Of a stretch of 20,923 bases of DNA, positions 8,267 through 17,635 are shown piece by piece. The position numbers and the translations under genes were made by a program. Below the pieces are notes generated by a model, which was not told the DNA's origin, searched no databases, and saw only the letters and a program-made list of their open reading frames with translations. Source of the DNA: Chloromonas sp. AAM2. Taxonomy: Eukaryota > Chlorophyta > Chlorophyceae > Chlamydomonadales > Chlamydomonadaceae. Numbering within the stretch: position 1 is the stretch's first letter; every line of letters starts with the position of its first letter. The stretch spans positions 22,752 to 43,674 of the forward strand of contig QAXH01006647.1 in the NCBI GenBank assembly GCA_004335635.1. The letters run 5' to 3'.

Positions 8267-10003
8267 ATGAGTTACCTACTTCCGCACCTCCACAGCGGTT
8301 GGGCCGTGGATCAAGCCATCCTGGGAGAGGAGGATCGAGTGGTCGTCATTCGTTTCGGCCACGATTGGGACCCCCACTGCATGCAGGTGAGGCAGGCAGC
8401 CAGAACTGGGTTGGCAGGGGGCACCTGTGTAGGCTGTTGCCAAAGCGCATACCTGAACTCGCGCGTTATCTTAGTCGTCCATGGAAGTGGCGGCATGCAC
8501 TGCATGTGATGGAGACGCAGTGTTGCCAAGCGTCCGGTAAGAAATGCCTGGAAAAAGGCACTTGAGACGCAGGCACTTTAGAAGTGCAACCTTTAGATCA
8601 CAGACCGCTGTGCTAAGACTGTGCTTGGAGTTGAGGCCTGTGCCATGTGACAAGCATGCAGCAAGACAGACCACTGATGGGTCGAATCCGGCCTGTCACA
8701 ATTTGTTTCATATCTGCAGCATCGCTCACAAGGCCTTGCACAACCAAGCTCAGCTGACTGGCCACAACAAGATATATACTGGCCATATGCAAAGCCAATA
8801 TATGCCCGCAGGGGGCAAGAAGTTCCCGCAGGTCCCGCACCCATGTATGCCAAGTGGTTATTTTCCACGCAGGCATCAACAAACGCGATAATGTTGTTAA
8901 AACAAAGGCGAAAGGGGAAAATATGCGCACAAATAAAAAAAAACACTTATTGCCCGCACAGATCCCGCAGTAGGCCAAATTTCGGGTCCTTTCACCTGCA
9001 CCCTCAAATAGGCAATAATTTAGTGCGGGATGAGATATCAACCATACGGTACATGCGCATGCAGATGGACGAAATTCTTGCTGGGACAGCTGACCAGATC
9101 AAGAACTTTGCATGCATCTATCTGGTGGACCTATCCGAGGTTCCGGACTTCTGTACCATGTACGAGTTGTACGACCCCTGCACCACCATGTTCTTCTTTA
9201 GGTGGGTCTCATGCACATGATGGTTGTTGTGCGGGCCAGGTGCAGAGGGATGCATGCTTGTAAGGGGTGGGGGAAGAGAGTGGGCAGGTGTAATTGATGT
9301 GGTGGCCTCGGTAGGCGTACGTTATTGATGTACGAGTGGGGAGTGAGCATAGCAGAGTAGGGACAGGTTCTATCAGGTGCTACTCAATCGGTTTGAGACA
9401 TTGTATGCTTCCGCTGACAGCATGCATCTAAGTATACACACCAATTGTTGTGTGCATATGAGGTAAGTTGGTACTGTGCACTGTCAGCGACGGTTCTTGT
9501 AGCGTGTGTCATTCACGCAGTGGTGTGTCTATGCTCACATCCGTTTTTCCAACGCCTGTCGCCATGGTGCAGAAACAAGCACATCATGATTGACTTGGGC
9601 ACCGGTAACAACAACAAGATCAACTGGGCCATGAACGACAAGCAGGAGTTCATAGATATCGTTGAGGTTATCTACAGGGGCGCCAGGAAGGGGCGAGGTC
9701 TGGTGGTGTCGCCCAAGGACTACTCCACCAAGTACAGGTGCGACTTTCAGCCTAGAGCCTGCACGTTTTGTTGTCCTTCCTGCGGCCTGGCGCTTCAAAG
9801 TCACGCACAATGCTTGATGCACATAGTCACAGTCATTACCCGGCTGAGTTGAGCTGCCTCGGCTGATGCACTCAGTGACTGTTCATGCCTGGCATGCATG
9901 CCCGCAAGTAATGACATTGATGAGGTCCTGTGCTGCCCCGGCCATCACTCCTGTGCTTCCAACTCCCCTGTAATCATCAATTCTGTGCCATTGCAGGTAT
10001 TAG
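8267..10003 (+). CDS. DIB1: U5 snRNP 15-kDa protein Dib1/DIM1 (TXNL4A, thioredoxin-like spliceosome factor)
   Basis: Four coding exons: 8267-8386, 9065-9201, 9573-9737 and 9997-10003. They join in phase to 142 residues, the exact length usual for this highly conserved family. The protein is a thioredoxin-fold component of the U4/U6.U5 tri-snRNP needed for pre-mRNA splicing in the nucleus. It begins MSYLLPHLHSGWAVDQAIL, then EEDRVVVIRFGHDWDP, MYELYDPCTTMFFFR, RNKHIMIDLGTGNNNKINWA and GARKGRGLVVSPKDYSTKYR. Cys38 and Cys79, the conserved pair, are present; Cys57 and Cys70 are additional. The last exon has only 7 coding bases: AG from exon 3 plus G gives Arg, then TAT and TAG, yielding the family C-terminus KYRY. 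Codons are split at Arg86 and Arg141. If intron 3 were retained, Tyr142 would be replaced by a 37-residue Cys-rich tail stopping at 9852. The gene diverges from the metalloprotease gene. Confidence 0.97.
8387..9064 (+). other. Intron 1 of the Dib1 coding region
   Basis: A 678-nt intron with donor GTGAGG after 8386 and acceptor atgcag before 9065. It holds several short cccgca(g/c) repeats around 8810-8970 and an A-rich stretch near 8930, and no exon. ORFs of 115-142 codons on both strands here have no recognisable domain. Confidence 0.85.
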
Positions 10004-10783
10004 GCGGGCTTCGCTGCGGATGCAGAAAGCTTCTGCTACATTTCAACGGATGCAAATTGGCTTCAGCTGGGATGGTATCACTGAGCCACAGGCTGTGCGG
10101 CATGGTGGTGGTCCGGATAAGGCCAGCTCAGCTTACCACACCCTGTTGCATCAACACGCTGGCTCTCTTGCTTGCTGGTCACAGCTCCCTGTGTGCGACA
10201 AGGGTAACTTTGCTGTCAAACGCACAGCTGCTCTTACTAGCAGCGCGCATGTGTCCAGGTGGCGCACAGCAGCTGCCAGGTGTTGAGCGATGCACCAACA
10301 GTCTGAGATGAGCCATGACAAAGCGAGGTCTCCCTTGCTGTTATGGCCACCCAATTGACATCCCTGGAATGGTTTCTGAAACTTCTGTGGTTACTCTATG
10401 CGAAGGCCAGATAACATGGTTTGTCACTGGAACAGCTGAGTCACTTATTGGAGGGTGTGTGCGGTTGAGGAGTGAAGAACTGGACAGGCGAAGTAACTGC
10501 CCGCTGTCTTGCCACAGTGTGTCAGTGTGTCTTGCCATTTGCTCAGATGCATACCGGGTCTCAGAGTGCGTTTGATGCGGAAATGCCGTCCTTTGCGATG
10601 CTGTACTCTCAGGTGACCTGGCGAAAAAAAGCTAACGAACTAGGTTTTGAAGGAACTCAGGCTGCACCAGTCTAACTATAAGGCAGCAACTATGAAGCAT
10701 TGCACCACCTGGAGGGTTGCAATGTTTTTGTCAGGTCTGGAGCACTGCTCGTGAATGCACTGCGTGCAAGGCACTTGCCCTGC

Positions 10784-10918
10784 CTATTTGCCACGGAACT
10801 CCTCCAGTGCTGCCTCTAGGCCCCTCCGCATCCTGGCGTGCGTCGCAGGGTTAGCGTAAAGCTCGTGCTGTACAATAGGATCATACAGTGCGGCCATTGC
10901 AATAAATTCATACGTCAC
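10784..10918 (-). CDS. Unrecognised terminal exon, minus strand
   Basis: After an acceptor TGTCAG on the minus strand, 44 codons run to TAG at 10786-10784. They read VTYEFIAMAALYDPIVQHEL, then YANPATHARMRRGLEAALEE and FRGK. The composition (Ala, Glu, Leu and Arg in a helical pattern) and codon use resemble the confirmed exons, unlike the surrounding DNA. The frame is open upstream to 11047 with a CPVC pair, which might be coding or intronic. I do not recognise the family. Against it: no TGTAA on the minus strand between 10784 and about 10000, no clear upstream exon, and the position lies within the likely 3' UTR of the Dib1 gene on the other strand. It could be the end of a gene divergent from B55, a relic exon, or chance. 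Confidence 0.35.
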   Translation of the reverse strand: MTYEFIAMAALYDPIVQHELYANPATHARMRRGLEAALEEFRGK

Positions 10919-11072
10919 CTGACATGATCGTCTTTTGCCAACACTTCTTCTGCGAACACGTGCAATCAATGCATCATTTCTATAGCGCTTACCTGCACAC
11001 ACTGGACAATGCATTGTTTGGTACCAACCGGCTTGACAACCTTTCACATCTACAGCAGTGCAAACTTCTTCA

Positions 11073-11115
11073 TGTAATGTGTAACGAGTTGGTTATTGTG
11101 CTGTTCCGAGTGTAA
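11073..11115 (+). promoter_or_regulatory. Cluster of three TGTAA poly(A) signals, Dib1 gene
   Basis: TGTAA occurs at 11073-11077, 11080-11084 and 11111-11115. These are the first on the plus strand after the stop at 10003. A cluster strengthens the case for a real polyadenylation region but implies an unusually long 3' UTR. Confidence 0.5.
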
Positions 11116-12144
11116 CCGCCAGGACGTCAGCCCATGAAAGCAGCTCACATCAAGAAAGCAGACAGCTTTGCTCGACCCAAAGACCAAGTTGGGCAAGGCC
11201 AGGCGCACAGGTGGGGGAGCATGCCCGCCAGGGCTAACAGATACGCTAATGATGAGCCCACTAGGCCTGGATGGGTGAGGTCTGTAGCCGCAGGCAAGTC
11301 CTCTCTAGCCTGCTTGCCTTGTGATAACACAGACGCACCTCGATGTACTTTTAATAAGATAACGTAAAATCACCGCAAGCATTGCATGAATATGGCATTT
11401 GCACTAGTCCGTACCAAATAATGTGCTGCACTCAACTGCAACTCGTCACCGGGTGAGACACAAGGATCCAACATCTCATTGCCACATGTTCTTCGCTGTC
11501 TGCACGAAAAACACACAACACATGCCAGAGTCTCTTCTTTGAAAAACTTCAAGTGTGATGAATGGCTTTGTGCTTGGCAAAAGGTTGTTCGTTTTGCTGA
11601 CACAAGTCGTCCACTGACACAAGTGAGGTGATTGCAGGTGCATTCAGGACCTTTGATGTTATGGGATATGGGGCGGTTTGGTTTGCATACTGTGGTGTGG
11701 ATAAACGAATGATTCACTTCAGCCTGCTTGGATGTGGACCTACAATCCAGACGGAAGGCAAAACAAGACCAGATTTGGCAACAGCAGGGGCTGTTCTAGC
11801 GCCTGTGTGTGCCTGAGCACTGGAGTAGTGTAGATGTGCACAGAAGCAGGCGACGCCGGACTGAACATCGACCAACCGACCCAACCAGCCTGGCAACCGC
11901 CACATTTCGGTGTGGCGTGATTGCATTCTTGCCTCCAGTGACGCAGCCGGTGTGTATGTTATACAGGGTATCCCTGCTCGATCACTCATGCGTGCATATT
12001 ATCTACACGCCAAGCGACGATCGATGTGAAATAATACGGTTCCCTCGACACTTTGCGTAGTTCTCAGGCTCTGGCTAGTCCCCGCGCTTTGCAGCATGCA
12101 TTGGGTACCAAACTCGTAGACAGTGATTTGCTAGTCTTGCGGCG

Positions 12145-15100
12145 ATGGCTGGTGCCCACGCCACAGCTGGTGGAGACGCAGGGGGTGGAGCTACTGGCGA
12201 ATGGCAGTTCTTGCAATGCTTTGGCGAACGTACGCCTGGGGAGGACATCCAAGAAGGTGAGGAGAGCAGCAAGCATGAACTGGCGAGCTGCAATGTCCAC
12301 GCTTGCACACACACCAGGACTCCAGCCCAGCTGCCTCTACGCTGCTGCTCTTGTTTCATAGTATCAGCTCATCAGCTGCCCTCGCGCTATCCAGCATTGG
12401 GCGACAAACATATGGTCCTTGCTGCTGCCTGGGGATCGACAGGGGTTTTTCCCTCTGGCCCATATCACCTTGCAGACAGCATGGTAGTTTGATGACAATG
12501 TGCCTGTACAGATGTGGCAAAGCGATGCCATTTGCAATGACCTTCACACGACCATGTTTTCAGTCACAGAAGATCGCCTCTTGTTGTCCGTGCCCCGCAG
12601 CGGACATAATCTCAGCCGTGGAGTTTGACTACGATGGCCTCCACTTAGCAACAGGCGACAGAGGAGGCCGGGTGGTGCTCTTTGAGCGTGTCAACCCTCA
12701 TGTCGTGAGTACTGCGAGAGGCGACAGCAAGCAGATGGAAGGGCCCGGTGGGCGCCTTGGAAGCCCTGCGACACAACAGGATATCAAAATCGCTGTTTTG
12801 GTATGTTGTGACAGCTATTTTATCGCAAGTGATTGCACCTCGACGAAATGAAATGTGGTGTTCATGCAGAGAGGGCCTGCACTGGACCAGCGAGCCAGCC
12901 CACCCGTCCCTCGCGGCGCTGCTTACGAGTACCGGTACATGACAGAATTCCAGTCGCATGAGCCCGAGTTTGATTATCTGAAATCCTTGGAGATTGAGGA
13001 GAAAATCAACAAGGTCCGATGGTGCCGCAGCTCGAACAACACCCGGATGCTCCTGTCCACGAACGACAAGACGGTCAAGCTCTGGAAGGTATGCATCGCG
13101 GTCTGGTTGCAACATGCGCATGTGTGATGACATCGCGCATGATGGCGCATTTACCGCACACTGGCCACAGGTGTACGAGAAGAAGGTGGCGACGCTTGCA
13201 AACTTCAATCAAGAAGCCCGCAGTGGCGTGGCTCCCCCTGGGCCCAAGGTTAATGCATTGGCCGGCAATGCAAGGGTCGCTGCGCTGCGGGTGCCGAAGG
13301 TGGGCGGTGGTCAGCATGTACCACGTACGTCATGTCCTGTGCATGCTGACATCTGATCAGGACGCCAAGTTCATAATGTTGTTGTGTGCAGGTCACCAAC
13401 ACCGAGGTGCTTTTGGCCGCCAGGTGCAAACGATTGTTTGCAAATGCACACACATATCACATCAACTCAATCTCAGTCAACAGCGACCAGGAGACCTTCC
13501 TTTCAGCAGACGACCTCCGTATCAACTTGTGGAACCTGGAGATCACTGAACAGAGTTTCAACATCGTAGACATCAAGCCTGGGAACATGGAGGATCTCAC
13601 AGAGGTGCGAGCCATGAATGACGCCGGGGTTTTGCTGGTGACGGAGGGCAGATGTAGGCGGCAATTTTGTAGTGCCTGTGATGCAATGCGCGTGCAAGGC
13701 ATAGTGCTGATTCTGGTAAAACCCGCGCTAGAATCTACACTTTAATGCTATGCTTGTTCCGCCATCCCCACTTGCAGGTCATCACGTCCGCCGAGTTCCA
13801 CCCACAGCATTGCAACGTGTTTGCATACAGTAGCAGCAAAGGGTGCATCCGGCTTGCGGACATGCGCAGTGCAGCCTTGTGTGATCAGCACTCCAAAGCA
13901 TTTGAGGTGGTAGAATCTCAGGTGCGGCTCGCAACCAATGGGGCAGGCATGGCACCACCAGGTAGTAAAGAAGTGCCGCTATCGCCCAGGGCAGGAGCTG
14001 CTTACACTCTCAGCCACCACCTACACCACAGCCCATGTCCGCTCCAATACCCACAGCCAGTCTTCACAAGCTACATGGGGCTTGGCTATCCACTGTCAGT
14101 TTGGCCAGACAGTGCCATGCCGGACAGCTACAGCCAGCGCACCAACACTGGGCTGCCACTGCCGTCAAGTACCAGCATGCAAAGTTTGGTCACTAGAAAG
14201 TTATAATCATGCGCACCACAAAAGTTGGAAGCAGCCTAGCACAGTGACAGCAGCCCTTGTCCAGTAGGACCAGCAAGTGCTTCAGCGTTGCCTGTCGTTT
14301 GGTTGTCTCCATGCCACCAGTTTTGCCACGAAGAGATGCTTCGCTCTCTGCTGCAGTGCATCTTCTCGCAAGTGTGAACATACATCCCCGCTGCCTTGCA
14401 CCTGTGGACATGCAGCCAGATTCAATTTTTGTGCATGCATGCCGTTTCTCGTGCACCCTGTTAAGTGCACTCTGGTGTGACATGCGCAGGCCAACAAATC
14501 GTTCTTTTCCGAAATTATCGCGAGTATATCAGACATATCCTTCAGCCGTGACGGCCGGTACATTCTTAGCCGTGATTACATGACGCTGAAGCTTTGGGAC
14601 ATCAACAAGGAGAGCGCCCCCGTTGCCACCTTTAACACACATGAGCAGCTACGTGCTAGGGTGGGTCATGATGCCATGCATTGTCAGGCTGGAGCACAGG
14701 TGCATCCAGGCTTCCTAGATTCGTGAAATGGTTCACGTCTGCTATGTTTCCCCGGCTTCATGTCCACTAAGCCAGTTGCTGAGATTGTCATGATCCAAGG
14801 CTGGACTCTGTCAATTGTCATGGGGCCACCACACATCTTTCCTTCATCACACTACCCATGCTTTGGGCTTTCCTTGATCGCACTTCCCATGCTTTGTTGT
14901 GCTTGCAGCTCTGTGATCTGTACGAGAACGACTCTATCTTTGACAAGTTTGACTGCTGCATCAACGGCAAGGGTGACGCGATAGCCACAGGCTCGTACAA
15001 CAACCTCTTCCGCGTTTTTGGCACATCGAACAACCAGGAGCTCACCCTGGAAGCGTCCAGGGACCCCATGCGCAAGCGCCTGCAGACGCCCAACAAGGTA

Positions 15101-15590
15101 TGTGCACTTGCATGCCCCGTGTTGGTGTGTTGAGCGGCGGGGAAGGGGGTGGCACCCACATCTGTTGAACACTAAGAAGAAGCACGCAGCAGCATGAAGT
15201 TGCATACAACAAGGCTGCTGCCGTGCAGCCTGTCTGCACTGCCAACCAAAGGGCAAGGTCTGAAATTTCGCACCACAAAACACGACTGCTCTTGAGTTGT
15301 GGTGCTGATTTTAGTTGGTCGGTTGTTGTTGTTGTCCAGGAACAGGGCGCTGCATGTGGCACAGTAGACTTTCCAAGGTTGCTTGCAATTCAACGAAAGC
15401 CTTGCTTTGAATTCTGCAGGCGAACCGGTTTGCAATACGGAAGAATGGCAACAGCAAGCGAACAGGTGCTGGCGACGGAGCTGAGACAGGCACCGACTAC
15501 GCCAGCAAGCTGCTGCACCTGGCATGGCACCCCGAGGCAAACGTGATCGCCGCAGCTGCATCAAACAGCCTGTACATGTACTGTGCCTAG
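12145..15590 (+). CDS. PPP2R2: PP2A 55-kDa regulatory B subunit (B55, WD40 propeller)
   Basis: Nine exons: 12145-12256, 12601-12704, 12870-13088, 13171-13299, 13392-13604, 13778-13921, 14490-14660, 14909-15097, 15420-15590. All phases agree, giving 483 residues. The start is the first ATG after an in-frame TGA at 12124 and has G at -3 and +4. B55 binds the PP2A scaffold and catalytic subunits and selects substrates in mitotic exit and signalling. The N-terminus carries [13 protein letters not shown], then the first blade with [14 protein letters not shown]. Both family signatures are present: [16 protein letters not shown] (exon 3) and [15 protein letters not shown] (exon 5). Further motifs are [92 protein letters not shown] and [12 protein letters not shown], ending in [14 protein letters not shown] and SLYMYCA. 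The sequence is closer to plant than to animal B55. The region encoded by exon 4 is the family's variable insert. For the exon 6 end I chose CAG|GTGCGG (13921) over GAG|GTGGTA (13906) because it keeps the spacing to KSFF seen in plants. Confidence 0.97.
13922..14489 (+). other. Intron 6 of the B55 gene
   Basis: A 568-nt intron, the longest in this gene, with donor GTGCGG and acceptor catgcgcag. ORFs of 108-153 codons on both strands overlap it and the adjacent exons but have no recognisable domain. The other B55 introns are 82-344 nt. Confidence 0.85.
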
Positions 15591-17635
15591 TACGGCATGT
15601 ACCCTCCGCAGGGTCTGGGATTGGCAACATCTGTACTGCAGCACTGGCCACGTTTGTTGCTATGCCACATCAGCTGGACTGCTAACGCGCAGTCTGCTGG
15701 CGTGCAGCCAGCTTCTGAAAATCTAACGGAACCTGGCATGTACGCAAAAGCAAAGTGTGCATGGCTCGAGTGTGGTGGTGGTGTTGTCACAGGGTTGTCA
15801 TTCCGTTTGCAGCCCCTCCCTTCGGATGTACTTTAGCCTGCATGTGCAGTTCAGTGCAGCGCCTCTTATTGAAGCTGTTACCTCCAAGACACCATCACTC
15901 TAGGCGGGTGTGCTTCCTTCAGGGTTGTATGCTGCCTCATCAGCTGCTGAAGTTTTGGCTTGCGAGTTGGGCTAGGCTGCATGCGCCCCTAATTGTATGT
16001 CGTGTCTTACGGGCTAACTTTTTATCCTAGACTGGCCTAGTCACCAGTTGGTGCCACGTGAACCCATCCCCGCAGTTCATTGTTGCATTTGCAGCACGCC
16101 CTGGTGGCTTGCTTGCTGAGCCTGCGATAGCTGCTTCAGCCACCCTTCGTGATGAATGAAAATTAATTTGGCTGCAGCGACTTACAGTTGACAAATGGGT
16201 TATCCAAAGCACAATGCAGCCCCTTGGACTTTATTCCTTTTGCGCAAACCCTGAGAATGCCATGACGACCTGCTGACTTCTCAACCATGACAGAATTCTG
16301 CACCATGTTGTAACCTGGCCCCTGAAACCGGGCACTTGTTTCTATCCACGAGACCAGCAGTTGTCCCAGAAAACATGGTGCTGATGTGATTGTCTACTGT
16401 GGGTTGGAGCATCCATCTTCAGTTAGTCGCTGTTGCTCTGAGAGTGTAGCAGCTTTGCCAGCACCCTACATGTAACACATGTCCTTGCGAAAACACTTGC
16501 CCAACGGGCTCAGTCCTTCAGCAGTGGCGCATACTGATCACAGTCAGGAGCGGGCAAAGCACAGGACAGACAGGAGTGGGCACTAAACATCAAACTTGGT
16601 GCATGTGGCATAAGGTGTGTGGTGTGTCCCCATGCTGGGTCTCCTGTTGAAAAAGCTCCGGGCTCCTGAGTTTGTTCACATCGATTCTGCCATCCACTCC
16701 TCATGAGTTTCAGCAAGATAAACGTGGCACTGGTGTGCATAGACGGAATCTGCCCAATGACATTCTTACTCTTCAGAACAAGAAGGTGTTTGGGCTGCAG
16801 TTAGGAGGTGTGAAGTTCACAAGTACTGTTTTGGGCATGATCAAGGCGCTGTTCAAGGCAATCCCACAGTCACTGACTGACGGTGACGTGTGCACACTTG
16901 GTCTTGAGTGGCAGCATGGGCGTCATCACCTACCATCAGATGAGAAGACGCCTGGTTATGCCTTGGGGCAGGACGCACTGCACTATAACAGCCATCAATC
17001 TGTGCAGTTTTGTGCAGCCATCAATTGGTCTTGCGGCAATTGTTATTGCAAGAGTCCCAAAAATCATGCCATGGGAGTCTGTTTGCCCGTTTGCAAGGCT
17101 GTGAACGAGTAACTGTCTTGGCGAGGCGCTTCACTGCGCTGTGTGCAGCACATTCCGTTGGGTGAGAGAGGGCAGCAGGGCGTTGCAAGGCGTTGCACGC
17201 ATGCGGACATCAAGATGTTAAGGTGTTGCTAGCTCAGGGCACCTACTCTATTGTATCGCGTTGGAGTAATGTATGCGAAGGTGAGCTTGCACGTATGTCA
17301 GCACAACACTACGCACCTTGTCTCAGACATAGGTTAGCACTGGTCTGCCCCTGTTTGTTTCATTTTTCCGGTTTGTTCCTGCAGTTAGGCGCATGTTGTA
17401 TCAACCACAGCTGGTTGTGATGTACGTGAGGGCTTTGAGCACATTCTGTGGCATCCTGGAACATGGCTGGAATGCTCCGACACCATTTCCGACACATTTC
17501 CAACGCGCAGTAACGTCTTGTATCACGTGCACACCTCAACGCGTCCAGGGCATTGGGTACATGTACGTGCGGCAGAAGCGATGCACAGCACACTTGCGAT
17601 CACAATCAAACTCTCGTGAGGGTAAAACAAGAGAC
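15591..17635. other. B55 3' UTR, intergenic DNA and upstream region of the repeat-protein gene
   Basis: The first TGTAA after the B55 stop is at 16309, with another at 16471. Between there and 17636 I find no recognisable gene. A 146-codon frame at 16672-17112 begins only with TTG, has its first ATG well inside and matches no family I know; it might include a non-coding 5' exon of the next gene. The frame of the repeat-protein exon stays open back to an ATG at 17393, so an upstream start cannot be excluded. Confidence 0.5.
16309..16313 (+). promoter_or_regulatory. TGTAA poly(A) signal, B55 gene
   Basis: First TGTAA downstream of the B55 stop at 15590, giving a 3' UTR of about 720 nt. A second copy at 16471-16475 is an alternative. 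Confidence 0.5.

Larger units (their letters stand above)
10004..12144. other. Dib1 3' UTR and intergenic DNA up to the B55 gene
   Basis: The first plus-strand TGTAA after the Dib1 stop is at 11073, followed by others at 11080 and 11111, so the 3' UTR may exceed 1 kb. The only segment that looks coding is the minus-strand exon 10918-10784. I searched 11100-12100 on the minus strand for its partners. A stretch near 11330-11145 encodes a hydrophobic run (GLVGSSLAYLLALAGMLP), but its splice phases do not join well. An in-frame stop at 12124 precedes the B55 start codon. Confidence 0.55.

Noticed and set aside
7692..8565. 188- and 178-codon plus-strand ORFs rich in His, Pro and Thr
   Set aside because: They translate the 19-bp repeats in the 5' UTR intron and then run out of frame through Dib1 exon 1.
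9738..9852. Cys-rich 37-residue tail as the normal C-terminus of Dib1
   Set aside because: The family ends in KYRY at 142 residues, and splicing 9737 to 9997 restores exactly that; the tail is kept only as a retained-intron possibility.
11145..11330. Hydrophobic 61-codon minus-strand ORF as an upstream exon of the 10784-10918 exon
   Set aside because: It encodes a plausible membrane span, but no donor in it gives the phase required to join the GTG at 10918.
16672..17112. 146-codon plus-strand ORF
   Set aside because: Starts only with TTG, has no recognisable family and ends in Cys-rich low-quality sequence; treated as intergenic or an untranslated exon.
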